Source: Gnetum montanum
Lineage: Eukaryota; Streptophyta; Gnetopsida; Gnetales; Gnetaceae
NCBI GenBank assembly: GCA_015680685.1
Contig: MNCI01034925.1
Span: 59,622 to 123,621, forward strand
Direction: 5' to 3'
Length of the DNA stretch: 64,000 bases
A program made the translations under genes and the position numbers. How positions within the stretch are numbered: position 1 is the first letter of the stretch; each line of letters starts with the position of its first letter. Of this stretch, positions 43,010 through 55,875 are shown piece after piece. Below the pieces are notes generated by a model that saw nothing but the letters and a program-made list of their open reading frames with translations, was not told where the DNA came from and made no database searches.

Positions 43010-44390
43010 ACTAATTTATTAATGAACTCCTCTTTACGAGTGCAATAAATGAACAACTACATGTAGAACCAAAATGGTATGATGGCATCCTCACTTATCT
43101 TCTCACTCAAGAAATTCCATAAGATCTAGATCACAAGAAGAATTATAAATTTCTTCATTAGGCCAAACGCTTGATGAAAATCACCAAACACCTTTACATG
43201 GTGTGCACCGATGGCCTGGTTCATTGGTGTGTACTTAATGCTGATTAACTATGTGTTCTCCAAGATGCTCATGAGGGTTCTTTTGGGGGACACTATGCTA
43301 GGAGATGTGCAAGCATTAAGATCCTAATGATGGGGTATTATTGGCCAACCATCTTCAGGGATATCCACCAATTTATCTCCTCTTATGAATGCTATCAATG
43401 AGAAGGTGGGATGACTACTCAAATGGAAGGACCTCAATAGTGGATCCAACCACTGGAATCTTTTGACATGTGGGGCATTGACTTCATGGGTCCTACCACA
43501 CCCATGTCAAATGAAAAGGCATATATAATCATCACCATTGATTACTACAAAAACTGGGCAAAAATAGTAGCCATCATCAATTGTACATCATCCACTTTTT
43601 TGTGATTTGTACAACAAAATGTTATGAATAGGTTTGACATGTTACATGCATTGATTTCTAATAATGGAACCCATTTTACAAGTGCTTATTTTCACAAGCT
43701 TATGCAATGCTTAGGGGTTGAACATAAATTAATAACATCATATCAGTCCTAAGTCAATGGTCAAGTAGAAGTTACAAATAGGGAGATCACGAAGATCCTA
43801 ATGAGAACTATTACAAACATAAGAGAGAATGGAGCACAAAACTCAATGATGCCCTCTGGGCCTACTACTCAACATGGAAACTCCCTATAGGCTACTCTTC
43901 CTATGAGCTAGTATATGAAAAATTACCAACTCTACCTATCCAATCGAAGCTCCATACACTTTCAACAACCTATGACTTGAAACTTCACCTGAGCTTAGCA
44001 CAAAAAGAGAGATTGATCAACTTGAATCTACTAGATGAAAATTGATTGGTAGCCCTATCTTGGAATGAAGATAAAATGCATTTAATAAATAATGCCATGA
44101 TCTTGGAATTAGGAAATTGAAATTCAACCAAGAGATAAGGTCCTCTATTAAAACCCCACACACATGCCTCAATGAAAAAATTTCTAGAACTTGTGGAAAG
44201 GACCTTACATCATTTACAAAACCTTTCCTTCCAAGGCCATGTTAATTTACAAACCTGAGAGTGTAAACAAAAAGTAGCTAGTCAACATGCAACAAGCCAA
44301 CACTTTTCATGAACCCATGCAAGCCAATGGAAACAACACCTCAACAAATGAAAAACCATGCTCAATTTTTCAAATCTTCTCCTTACAACT
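43010..44390 (+). pseudogene. Integrase of element D
   Basis: Zinc finger: DAHEGSFGGHYARRCASIKI, GYYWPTIFRDIHQF and SYECYQ. Core: SFDMWGIDFMGPTTPMSNEK with the first Asp, then HALISNNGTHFTSAYFHKLM, where the second catalytic Asp (usually SDNG) is Asn, and VNGQVEVTNREITKIL with the Glu. A C-terminal piece (NLWKGPYIIYKTFPSKAML) ends near 44370, and the PPT follows directly. Confidence 0.75.
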
Positions 44391-44394
44391 TATT

Positions 44395-44405
44395 AGTGGG
44401 GGAGA
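44395..44405 (+). promoter_or_regulatory. Polypurine tract before LTR at 44406
   Basis: AGTGGGGGAGA directly precedes the LTR start TGGTCATCC. The corresponding tract before the second LTR copy is GAGGGGGAGA at 48496-48505. Confidence 0.7.
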
Positions 44406-46395
44406 TGGTCATCCATGCTAACCATGATAGTGGCTCCTTAGTTTTTCATCTTTTTTCCACATTTTTTATTTTATACTTTGTTATTTTTCCAAATTGTTTG
44501 TTTTACAACATTGTTAGTACATTTTATCTTTCTTGAATATCTTACAATTTCTTTTATATTTTTCTTTATTCTAGTGTGAATTTTTCTCATCTTCTACTAA
44601 TAAGTGCTTTATTGCCAACAAGATACAATAGTGCTATAGCTGATTACTAATGGTGATTTGTACTTAATGTTTTTGTTTGTCAGTCTCTAGTTTCTATTTT
44701 TTAGTTTTGATGACTGATAACTATGATGGGTTTCTATTTTCATGAGATAAGCAATGAGTCCACACCATCCACCCATCCATAAATGCCATGGTTTTCCTTA
44801 TTTTGGGAACATGAGGTCCCTTTTCATTAATAAAACTTTAAAGAACATATGACCTTGATAGCTTCCAAAGCTTGGGAAAGATTCAAAGATTTGAAAGGGA
44901 TGTGACTTCAAGGAGATTCAATACTCTTTGTACCTCTCTACTTGCTTGAGTGCATGTACATTTTCATGGATTTCTTACCATTCCATGTTGACCAATAACA
45001 GGAAGTTGAATAAGTCTTTTCATGGTGTGGTTTCCATCCAAAAATAAAATATAAAAAAACATGATGGAAATTCATATCACATCCCTTATACAACATAAAC
45101 AAACTATAAGCATTAACTATAAGCATTGGTTAAGGGACTACAAAGACATGATACCCATGCCTAAAGGTCCCCTCTAACTAAGGCCCTTTCTCACTTCCTG
45201 CTTTTGTTTTTATCTTCAATAACAAATGGTGGCCATCCATGGGAGCATTCCTATGTCTCAAGGAAATGGACTGGTCTTAGCATGGTGATGTGAAGTTGCT
45301 AAAAGTGGTTGGTTTTGGTCTGGACTAAGGTTAGACATTATCGGGTCATTTAAACATGAAACTCATAAGGGATTTCGTGTGACCATGATTAGGACATCCA
45401 TTCCATTCTCTATCTCATCCATCAATGCTCTCCATAATTTACCTCATTGCCAATTTTCATGTTTTTGTTTCATGTCTTTGTTTGATGTGTTAAAATTCTT
45501 AGGTAGATTCTCTGAGTTTGGTCCTTAACTTTACATAACCATTAATTAACTATGGGGTCCATAGACTCCATAGTTGAGGTTCTGCAAGGGTAAAAAGAGC
45601 ATGTGCCACATGGGGAGGATCCACTTGTATATCTCATGATTTAGATAGCTAAGTTCCTTACCCTTAGACATGGCCACAATCAAAATCTTTTGTGCACATC
45701 ATTATGCATCCAACTATGTGCTCCTTAAAGAATTCTTCTTTATGAAATCTTGTTCTCTACTTATCTCTTAATTTTCTAAATATCAAAACTCTCTTCTAAT
45801 ATTTTCATCATGTTCTTGGCTTTTTGAGCTTCCATTTGACCCAGATTTTACTTAAAAACTCCTTAATTTTCATTAGTTTTAACAAAGTCAATGATGGTCA
45901 ACAGTCACATCAACTCAACCTCATTGTCCAAGCCCCATCAACGTAGTCCAAAAATTATATAAATACCATCCAACACTTCAAATTTTTTTATCATTTTCTT
46001 CAAAATAAAAGGTGCATTTTTGCAATTTCTTAGAGCCCAATACCTTCTAGAGCCCATAACTTTTACACCATGTTTCCAAACCACTCCATTCTTTGATCCT
46101 ATAACTACCAGAGGTAAGCTCTTAGTTATTGTGGTCACAAATCTTAAGGTTTCCAATGAAAATTTTTCTAACTCCCTCAAAGGGTTAATGAATAAAATAA
46201 CATTAAACCATTAATTTTTGAGAGTTTAACCCTTCCAAAAAATTTTAGTAAACCTATATTTAATTATTAATATTAAATTAATCAACCAAGCCATGATCAC
46301 AACATAGCCAAGTGTAACTACCCTAAGAGATAAGCTATTCCCTATGTTTTAAACTTACACATTAAGTGCTAATCCTTGGTCATGTTATGATTACA
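44406..46395 (+). repeat. LTR, first copy (3' LTR of D and 5' LTR of G)
   Basis: It starts TGGTCATCCATGCTAACC and ends ATGATTACA (46395), 1990 bp. The second copy (48506-50529) follows it in parallel for its whole length, including CTTTATTGCC, TTCCATCCA, ACCATCGAACACTT-type segments and the end. Both copies are followed at once by ATGGCACC. ORFs inside are short and not shared between copies. Confidence 0.85.
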
Positions 46396-46396
46396 G

Positions 46397-48490
46397 ATGG
46401 CACCTAGACTAGAATGGCTATAGGAAGGAGGACCATCACAACCAAAGGACAAATAATCTAGAACTAGAAGGCACCAGAAAGAACAAGCTTAGGAGTAGGA
46501 AAGAAAAACTCATGTAATGAGACCTCTTCCGAAGAAGCCCAAGTGGAATTTATTCAATAGATTCTCAAAGAAGAGGTTGTGACTAAACAATCCCAAAGAG
46601 GAGAGGCATCAAGGCCTATACCAAGACTTAAGGTCACATTGACACAAGCCTACCTATACATGATCAAGCCTCAAGATATCCAACACTTTGTTCTCTAGGA
46701 ATTGAACATTGGATCATTCTTCGAACATGCTCTACCAGAACTTAAGACACAGTTGCAGAGCTCTCCCATGTGATCAATCATCATTACCTATGGGAAGTGG
46801 TACATGGAAAAGACATATCTCTTCTAGAATAGTAGAAAGGTAGGAGCCACTATGAGAATCAAGGACATCTAGGTGTCTTACTTGGCAAAAGAAATTACGT
46901 AGGCTTTGGTTTGCCTAATTCTAGCAACCATTTGGGAGAAATATCATTACAAGTAGACCTTGCGGAAAAAAGGAAGTGGACCCAGTGGTGTTATTAGGTT
47001 GACTATAAGGGGTTTGGTCACTCACATTGGTGGAGCTTATATACATCAAGATAGCGGTCTATCACCTCAATCCAACAATGAGGCCTAGTAAGGTGACAAC
47101 TTCCTCTACTTGTGCTTGTGCCACTCTAAGTAGGAAATTCCTAATTAACCTTCCATAGCTTATCTATCTAGAGATAGAGAAGCATTTCAAGGAGAATGAA
47201 CATGGAAGGAAAAACCTACCATTTCCATGCTTCATCAAAAAACTCTACAAAATGGTAGGGATATTCTACTATGCCAATGACATGATCCAACATACTCCCA
47301 TCACCTCTTAGTCTAAAATGATGAAATATAAGATTCTTGTTATTTTAAAAATAAAAGAGGAGAAACTACCACCACATCCATCACCCACTCAAGAAACAAT
47401 GCTAGAGGCCTGCATAGCAATTGAGTGCCTGCATGAAATCTAAGAGCAACTCTTACATGAGCAAGAGTAGTAAGCCAGAATTAGTGGTGATCATCCATTT
47501 ATATATCATCCTACAATGAGTCACCTCAATGAAGTGGGTCAAATAATAAGCTAGATGGAGGAAAGTGGGCCAATATTCTCAGCCCAAAGAATGCAGCTAC
47601 CTATGAGGTCGAATCCTAGTGCCCAAGAGGTAATAGTGTCTCTCTCGCAACAATAGCAATTCCCAAAAATCTCTAGAAATGCTACTACCTTTTCAGTGTA
47701 CTTGGAGAAAGGGACAATTGTATTGGTAATGTAGCACTAAGGGCAAGAGATAGTAATAGAAATGGTGACTAATAGAATCGTTGAAGCATTGAACACACCT
47801 ATGATGTCTGTACCAAATTTTTTTGCACTTAGAGATGTATAGACGTTCACAAGAACTATTAGCAGAAGACTAAGTATAGCCTAGCATAAAAAGTTGCTAG
47901 ACTAACTAGTGGGAAATAGGTAACCAATTCTAGATATCTTTGATCATTTGGATAATATCATCATAACCTAATTAGAGCTACATGAAGCAAATGGCAAATG
48001 CATCATTTCAGAAGGGAAACTTGAAATAACTTTTGCACAAAACCAACACTTGGCCATGGAGGTTGTTGAATTAAGAGCCTATCTTGCTGATCTTGTGCTT
48101 CTCAACCCTACACTAACAAGAGATGAAGCTTTTCAAGAACTTCAAGATAGACTCAAACAAGTTGACATAGGGATGGTAATGATCATCTTTGACCAATCTT
48201 TGGCTAAGGCCAAAACATATTCAATTCAGAAGGACTTGGTTCACATGCGACAAGAGAATGAGATTCTGACTGCAAAAAATCATTACCTATAAAATGTTAA
48301 TGCACAGAAACAAAAAATGCAAGAATTTATTGATGAATAATAAGAGTAGCTAGCTAGGGTGAACACTGAGCTTAGAAGATTGATAGTAGAAAAAAAATCT
48401 CTCCATGAAGGAAGTTCATCCCTTATGCCAAAAAACTATGATTGAAATTGCTGCGTGGAAGAACAAGGCCATCCATCCCTTAGTTCAACA
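46397..48490 (+). pseudogene. Coiled-coil ORF of element G, decayed
   Basis: ATG at 46397 starts MAPRLEWL immediately after the LTR, matching MAPRPNRLQEEGPSQP in K. The N-terminal half contains HLNPTMRPSKVTTSSTCACA and LIYLEIEKHFKENEHGRK, shared with K. The C-terminal half is helical (AMEVVELRAYLADLVLLNPT, FDQSLAKAKTYSIQKDLVHM). After AAWKNKA-like sequence the coil is truncated relative to K and the PPT follows. K's RRVEATMKIKNI block hints at a plant 'transposon protein' type domain. Whether it is the gag of this family is unknown. Confidence 0.5.
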
Positions 48491-48505
48491 TAGTTGAGGG
48501 GGAGA

Positions 48506-50529
48506 TGGCCATCCATGCTAATCATCCACATAGATCCTTAGTTTTTCACTTTTTGTTTTACACTTTGTTTATTTTTACCTTTTTCTTTGGTTTTTTGTTC
48601 TATTAACTTTCTCAATTTTTTATTTTACAACATTGTTAGTATGTTTTACCTTTCTTGATTAGTTTACACCTTCTTATATATATATAATACTTTACTTTGT
48701 TTGTGTGTGACTTTTCATTATTTCTACTAATAAAAGTGCTTTATTATCATAAGACAATGTCATTATTGTTGTTTACTAATGATGGTTTGTGCTTAATGTT
48801 GTGATTATCAATGTCTAGTTTGTACTTTTGAATTCTACTATTTGATGACTATGACATGGTTTATTTTTTATGGAATAGGTAGTAAGTCCATGTCATCTGG
48901 CCATCCAATAAACCCTATGGTTTTTCTTGTTTTAGGAGTTCAAGGTCCCTTCCATTAAAGAAACTTTAATTAATTGGTGACCTTGGTAGTTTTGGAATTA
49001 GGAAGGATTCAAAGGTTTGTAGAGGGTGTGACTTCAAGGGGACTCAATATCCTCTATACTTTTCTACTTACTTGAGTGCTTAGGTGTTTTTCATGTTCTT
49101 TCCATTCTATTCTAATCACTAATATGAAGTGAAATAAACTCTTTACGTGATGTGGTTTCCATCCATAAAAAAAAACCATGATGGAAGTTCAAAGCACACT
49201 CCTTAGACAAATAAACAGGCTATAAGCACTAGTTATGGGACTAGAAAGACATGTTCCCCATGCGTAAAGGTCCCCTCTAACTAAGGCCCTCTCTTTCTTA
49301 CTTCCTACTTCTCTTTTCTTCTTTTTATAAAATGGTGGTTGTTTTGTGGTAGCACTCTTGTGTTTTGGGTGAATAGATTAGTCTTGGAGTGGTGATGCGA
49401 ACTCACTAAAAGAGGTTGATTTTGGTTTGGACTAAGGATGGATCTTCTGAGGCTATTTTAAATACATATTCCACAAGGGACTTCTTATGACCTTAATTTG
49501 GGATTCCATCCCACCTTCTGATTCATCCATCTATGCTACCATAACTCACCTCACTGCTAGTTTCTATGTTATGTTCAATGTCGTAGTCTGATGTGTTGGA
49601 ACTCTTGGATAGATTCTTTTTAGTTGGTCCTTAACTTTTCATGATCATTAATCAACTGTGAGGCCCACAAACTTCTTAGTTGGGGTTATGCAAGGGCAAC
49701 AAGGGCATGTGCTTGCTATGGGAAAGACCCACTTGCATATCTCTTAGTTTGGTTAGTTAAGTCTCTTACCTTAGACATTGCTACAATTCTATCTTTCACA
49801 TATTCCATTGTGCAAACCATCCTATGCTCATTGAACTCTCATTCTCCATCCTCTTTCTCTATTTTTCTTAATTTTCTCAATTTTTGATACTTCAACACCC
49901 TCTTCTCACATTTTCATCATGTTCATTGCTATTTGGGCTTCCATTTGATCTTAATTTCATTCAAAATATTTTTGTAATTTTCAAGTTTTAACTCGATCAA
50001 TGGCTGTCAACAACTATACCAATGAGGCCCCAATGATGCAGCTAACTGCATCAAGAGGCCCCATCAATGCACTACAAAAATTAGTATAAATACCATCGAA
50101 CACTTTGAATTTTTCACATTTGGTCAATAACACCCAAGGAGTTTTTGCAATTTTTAAAGCCTAGAACCTTCTCAAGCCTATAACTTTGACATCATTTATT
50201 CCAGTCATCTCGTTCTTCGATCTTGCACTTAGTAGAGGTAAGCTCTTACTCATAGGGGTAGTAAACCTCAAGGTTTTGATAATAATTTTTTTGAAACTTT
50301 TGCTAACTCCCCCAATGGGTTAAGAAATAAAATTCTATTAAATCATTAATTTTTGAGAATTTAACCCTTCCAAAAACTTCAATAAACCAAATATTAAATT
50401 AATAACTAAATACTTAATCCATCCATCCATAATCACATCTTAGCCAAGTGTGACCTCCCTATGAGATAAGGTATTCCAGTCATTTTGAGTTACATAATAT
50501 TTTCTAACCCATTGTTATGTGTGGTTACA
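48506..50529 (+). repeat. LTR, second copy (3' LTR of G and 5' LTR of K)
   Basis: It starts TGGCCATCCATGCTAATC and ends GTGTGGTTACA (50529), 2024 bp. See the first copy for the shared blocks. It contains TATATATATA near 48677. ATGGCACCAAGACCC follows at 50531 and may serve both as the start codon region and as a primer binding site (TGGCACCAAGACCC). Confidence 0.85.
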
Positions 50530-50530
50530 A

Positions 50531-53353
50531 ATGGCACCAAGACCCAACAGACTACAAGAGGAAGGACCATCACAACCACAAGAGAAATGACCCAAAGGAG
50601 GAAGAGGCCAATAAGAACATGGCCAAGAACAAGCTGATGCAACCCATGCAATGGGACCTCTTAGAGATGAGGCCAAGGTGGAATTTATCTGACAGATTCC
50701 CAAAGAGAAAGCTACATCTAAATAGTCATAGCAAGGTGAAGTATCATCCTAAACCTAGATTGGAAGTCATACTTACATAGGTCTGCCTTGACATAATTGG
50801 GAGCTATGAGTGCTAACACTCAGTTCTCCAAGAGCTAAACTTTGGGTTGTTCCTTGAATAGGCTCAAGAAGATGTCAAAGCTCAACTTCAAGCCTCTCCC
50901 ATATGGCCAATCATCACTTCCAATGGGGAGTGATACATGGGAGAAATGTATCCTTTCTAGAATAATAGAAGAGTAGAAGCCACTATGAAAATTAAGAACA
51001 TCTAAGTATCCTACTTTGTAGAAGCCATTGCACAGTTCCTTAGGTTACCTAATGTAGGAACACAATTGGCAGAGTTGTCCATACAAGTTGATCCTGAAGC
51101 AAAAAAAGAGTGGACTCAACAGTATTATGGGGTTGATCGAAAGGAGTTTGGCACACTCACATTAGTGGAGTGAGCCTATTTTAAGATAGTGGCCTATCAC
51201 CTCAATCCTATGGTGAGGCTCAATAAGGTGACAACCTTCTCCACTCGAGCATGCACTACTCTAAGTGGAAAATTTTGAACAAACTTTCTACAACTAATCT
51301 ATCTAGAGATAGAGAAGCACTTCATGGATAATGAATGTGGAAAAAAATCCTATGCTTTCCCTACTTGATTAGCTATGAAAATGATACACTCAAGCATGCT
51401 CTTAATGCTTTGTGGGTTGAGATGATGAAGGATAAGATACCTGCCACAACCATAGAAGAGGAGCAACAACAACCACCTCCACCACCTACTCATGAGCAAC
51501 CACTAGAGGCCAACACTACAGTTGAGCACATGCAAAACATTCAAGAGCAACTCTTGCAAAAATGGGAGCAGTAGGAAGGAACTAGTGGTGGAGACCCATC
51601 TATGTATAGATTGGTCATGAGTCACCTCAAAGAATTGGCTTGTACAATTCGCTAGATGAAGGGAGGTGGATCAATGCTATCTACCCAATGAACGTAGTTT
51701 CCTACAAGGTTAAATACAAGTACCCAAGAGGTGACAATGTCTCTCTCTTAGTATCATCTATTCTCAAAAATCTCTAGGAATGCTACTTCCTTTTTAGTGC
51801 AATTGGAGGAGGTTATGGAGGCAATCATATTAGTGATGAAGCACCAGGGGTAAGAGATAGCTATGAAGATTATTGTTGATTGAGTCACTATGCACCTATG
51901 GTGCCTAGACTAGATGTTTTTGCACTTAGAGATGTGTAGAAATCCACACGAATAATTAGTAGGAAATTAAGTGCAACCCAACATTAAGAATTGCTAAATT
52001 GACTAGTGGGAATTAGGTAACTGATTTTGGATATCTTTGATTTTCCAGATACCATCACTACAACCTAGTTAGAGCTACTAGAGGCAAAGGGCAAGTGCCT
52101 CATATTAGAAGGGCAACTTGAAATAGCTCAAGTACATAATCAATGCTTGGCCATAGAAGTTACCAAATTTCATGCCTAAATTGTCAACCATGCTCTTATC
52201 AACCCTACATTGACACAAGATGAATCTTTTTAGTAGCTTCAAGAATAGCTAACGTAGGTTGAGGGAAAAATGGTAAGAATGATCTTTAATTAGTTTGTAG
52301 TAGAAGCTGAAACTTATTCAGTATGGAGGAACTTAATGCATATGCACTAGGAAAATGAAACTATGATCGTAGAGAACCATTTCTTGTAGAACGTTGATGT
52401 ACAAAAATAACAGCTAGAAGAATTCTTCCATTAATAGCAAGAGAGGCTTGCTAGAGAAAAGGCCAAATTGAGGAGATTGGCAATGGAGAATTGTAATCTC
52501 CCCATAAAGGAGGTCTACGCATTATGCTAGAAATTAGCCATTGAGATTTCCACCTAGAAAAATAAGGCTCTAAAATTCAAAAAATTTAAAAATCATTATA
52601 GAGACCAGGTTGGCCTACAAAAGGAGGTGAATGAAAAACATATCTAACTAGCAAAGGTAAAGGTTTAATGAGATCCTCCACCAACTTCAGCAAGGTAGAG
52701 AAATGTGAAAATCCATCATCAATGGGATTGATGCCTACAACAAGGTAGAAATTCACATAAAGAAGTTATAGATTAAAGAGATGACGGAGTACATGAAGCT
52801 ATCCAATCTTCGCTATGCAAACCTAACAATGCTAATTTCCAGATGACCGCGGTCTAATCTTGAGAAGCAAGTGACCAGCTCATACTTATTATACAAGGCT
52901 AAGTTCAAGAATCACAAAGACACCAAGCAAAAGCTTATGGTGGAAAATGCCCAACTCGAGGTTCTCAAGGCAAAATTCACCCATCAAAGATCAATTGCTA
53001 AGAACCTAGCCAAAAGAATGAACAACTACCAAGCACTACAAGACTCAATCTGAGTGTTTAAAATCAAGCACAAATAATTTGTAGCCTAGTTTGTCAACAT
53101 AAAGGAGTTGCTTCTAATATTGCCTTGTCTTTGGAATATTTCAATTCCAACCCACATCAATGAAGCTGTGTAGATCATAAACTATCTAAGAAGTAAAGAA
53201 ATGAAGATGAAAGCATTGTTGGATGCTTTTAGCCTTTCATTGGAAGTCATAGTAGTAGTGGAACAACCACAACCACCTTAGCCATTGGCCATGCCTAGAG
53301 TTGGAGAAGGTCCATTGGAGCCTCAAGAACCTCTATCACTTGCGACTGTGTGA
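50531..53353 (+). pseudogene. Long coiled-coil ORF of element K, decayed
   Basis: MAPRPNRLQEEGPSQPQ starts at 50531. In order: RRVEATMKIKNI and AQFLRLPNVGTQLAELSIQV (similar in pattern to plant transposon-associated proteins), LNPMVRLNKVTTFSTRACTT, a Gln/Pro-rich linker (EEEQQQPPPPPTHEQPLEAN, about 51460-51510), then long coiled coil from about 52080 (REKAKLRRLAMENCNL, AQLEVLKAKFTHQRSIAKNL). It ends with EPLSLATV and TGA at 53351. Full length would be near 900 residues; at least twenty stops now break it. G carries a shorter copy. Role unknown. Confidence 0.5.
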
Positions 53354-53575
53354 TCTTCTCTTTATCTTCATGCCATAAAAGGATGTGCTTGTCCAATTTT
53401 TGTACCATGCTCAAATTTGTAATGTGGTTGATCTATACACTTCTATACACTAGGCAGTTACTTTTCTTATGTCTATTTTGTCTTGTTTTTTTATGGCAAA
53501 AATCAGTCAATAATCCCATACCTTTCCAATTTTATAAAGAACTCGAGGACAATTTTTCATTCAGTCATGGGGGTA
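53354..53575 (+). other. 3' untranslated end of element K with PPT-like tract
   Basis: The 83-codon ORF 53350-53601 overlaps the end and is probably not coding. CATGGGGGTA at 53566-53575 is a polypurine-like tract directly before an LTR that begins TGATGAAATATAG. Confidence 0.45.
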
Positions 53576-54210
53576 TGATGAAATATAGTTTGTTGCATTG
53601 ACTAGGCCCCATCAACCAGGCCATATCAATGTAGTCTATTGCATTCACTGGGACTCATTGACTAGGCCCTGTCGACTAGGCCTCGTCAATCCAATAGACT
53701 AGGCCCCATCAATGGAATCTATTGCATTGACGTGACCCTATTGACATAAGGGCTTGTCTTGGCCTATAAATACATGCTCACCAACTGCATTTATGGCATC
53801 AGATTGAGAATAGTAGCTGAACTTTGATAGTTTTTACATTTGAAAGTTAGAATATTTCTCTCGAGTGCCCACAATAGGAGTCATTGAGTGTATGGATCTT
53901 TATTCTAGCATTGTTGTACTTGAGCATGATAATGTATGTGGCAATAAAGATGAGCTTCTTGATAAACCTTGCAGCATTCTGGATAGTTTAAATAGTTATT
54001 CATGCATTCAGTATTTTTAATTATTTATTGAATGTTTTCCAGTAATTAAGCTAATGAGGTAATTAAGCCAGATAAGCTAGATAGATTAAGTACATAAGTA
54101 TGACCAGTTCAAATGTAACATGTATTTGCTTGGTAATCCTAGCAGCATTATTGCTTGATACACCTAGTAGTGTAGCACTTAGTAACCTAGCAGTGGATAC
54201 ATGGGTTTAT
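53576..54210 (+). repeat. LTR following element K, related to 7030-7222
   Basis: It starts TGATGAAATATAG after a purine tract. It contains short reiterations of GACTAGGCCCCATCAA (53600-53720), a TATA box CCTATAAATACATG at about 53764, and the blocks shared with 7030-7222 (GTTAGAATATTTC, GAGTGC). Its far end is cut by LTR J near 54211. It is unlike the 2-kb LTRs of G, so it may belong to another element. Confidence 0.5.
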
Positions 54211-55752
54211 GATGTGTACAAAATGTGGGGTCGAATGCTTATGTTAGGATCAATTATAGATTAGTTGGTTAGTTAATTTAGATTAGTCATGAAATTACTT
54301 TATCTCTCTCTTCAAAGCACCAAAGAACATAAAATATAAAATGATAAAAATTATATGCCTCGATTTTACTTAATCATACCTTTGTACTTTATAAGTATAA
54401 TTAGGAAGAAAACAAATGATCTTAGGGCAAGGTTCACTACCTAGAAGACTAGTGCACTGGAAACTATAAAGTCCATGGAATTCGACTAGATTGCACTTGA
54501 ACACTTTGTGATTTGTATGGTTGGGTGTAGGGGTACCTCACTGCTCATCAGTTATCTATAAGCATCTGTATGCATACTATCCAAGTTTTACCTTTATTCT
54601 TCACCAAGATGAATAGCTACAATGAAGAGACTTAGAAGATAACACTTTGTTATCATATAATTATGTAGTGTCATCAATGCTCATTGTAGTAATGGAAAAA
54701 TTCAATGTTGGAAGGTCAAAAATTTCCATATAAAATAGTTTAACCCCAAGTCCAATGGGTCTCAAAAAAGGATTCGAAGCATCTAAAATGGTCTTTCCTA
54801 TTGCTTGAGGACTTGGAGGGTCTATTATTAGAATGAAATTACAATAAAAATAAGTAAGAAAATGCATAAATAACATAGCCTACATCAAAATGCAATGGTA
54901 GAAAATAATAAGTAAATGAACAAAAACACTGAAAAATATTTGTATTAATGCTATGAAAATATAGGTCTAAGAGAGTACAAAATTTGGAATTATAATTTTT
55001 TGACAGCTCCTTGAAAATGACAATGAAAATCTGATTTATGGATTGGTAGTGTGTGTGTTGCAATCCTTCCAAATATGCCTAGTTCACTCATGCTACAACA
55101 AGATCTTGGTGCTTCTAGTGATCCACTCTTGAAGATGGCTCTAGACTCTTAGATCTCTCTCTCTCTCTCTCAAAAGTCTCAAGTTTGAAAGAGTTGCAAA
55201 AATGCAAAAGTCCTTATAATGAAGCAAATTTTGGTTTAAATAGGCTATTCATGTCTTGATTTATTACTGGTTGATTCCACCATGATTGCTGCCAAATTTC
55301 TAACAAATTCTACAACATTTTGGAAGCTTTTAGTGGTCAAAATTTCTAATTTATGATGCACCAAGGTTTTTGATCTTTTGGGCATGAAATTCCAATGTAT
55401 TTAACACTTTCACCATCCAAAAACTGCAACATATTTGGGATTTTTTCATGGCCCAAACTCCAACATACATGCCACCAACATTTTTGGTCTTTTGCTAATA
55501 ATTTTTCTAGCATGTTTACATTTTAAGCTTCACAAGTTGGCTTAAATGGAATTCTAGCATTGTGGGCTATAAATTCCATCTCTACACATGAAGAAATATC
55601 CAAAATTTTATAAGAATAAGGACATAAGGTAGGATTTTTGATGGGAAAACAAGTAATTATTTCTACCTTTAAATTCTTATCAAATTACAATGAAAATTTT
55701 GGGCTATTAGGCTTTTTTATTTGTCACATGAATTTTTCTTTGGGGCATTTCA
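54211..55752 (-). repeat. LTR J (3' LTR of a minus-strand A/C-related element)
   Basis: On minus it starts TGAAATGCCCC at 55752 directly after a PPT (CAACAAAGAGGAGAAAA) in the same hairpin arrangement as A and C. The other end, TGTACAAAATGTGGGGTCG at about 54211, resembles TGTAACGACGAAAAATGTCG of F. The rest of the interior is missing because an inverted-repeat element begins at 55876. ORFs inside are not meaningful. Confidence 0.55.
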
Positions 55753-55875
55753 TTTTCTCCTCTTTGTTGATAGTTAGAGGATTGACCTAAGAGACATCAA
55801 GAAAGAATATAGAACATCATCATAGGTTCATCACTAATGCTTTCTCTCCATGATTGATTTCATAGATGTTGATGT
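55753..55875 (-). promoter_or_regulatory. PPT and hairpin adjoining LTR J
   Basis: The PPT is followed inward by an inverted repeat CTTTGTTGATAGTT (55762-55775) and GAGACATCAAGAAAG (55791-55805), 11 of 14 pairing. The loop GAGGATTGACCTAAG is nearly the same as in A (GAGGATGGACCCAAG). Confidence 0.6.

Larger units (their letters stand above)
39180..44405 (+). mobile_element. Element D: 5'-truncated Ty3/gypsy gag-pol
   Basis: Plus-strand order: gag from mid-domain (39181), CCHC knuckle (about 40018-40065), protease (40770-41090), RT (41640-42560), RNase H (42570-42990), integrase (43010-44390), then polypurine tract AGTGGGGGAGA (44395-44405) and an LTR (44406-46395). A different family from A/B/C: single RNase H, different gag. 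Element E (61260 onward) is the same family. Stops are mostly TAG. Confidence 0.8.
44406..50529 (+). mobile_element. Element G: LTR retrotransposon with a coiled-coil ORF and no polymerase
   Basis: Two direct LTRs of about 2 kb (44406-46395, 48506-50529) flank a 2.1-kb interior holding only one decayed ORF (46397-48490). PBS-like (46398 onward) and PPT (48496-48505) signals are at the expected ends. The same LTR also closes element D's pol, so D, G and K share LTRs in a chain. Confidence 0.7.

Noticed and set aside
46397-53353. Host myosin- or kinesin-like coiled-coil gene
   Set aside because: Both copies begin at the edge of a 2-kb LTR and sit between retroelement signals; no motor or other host domain is seen.
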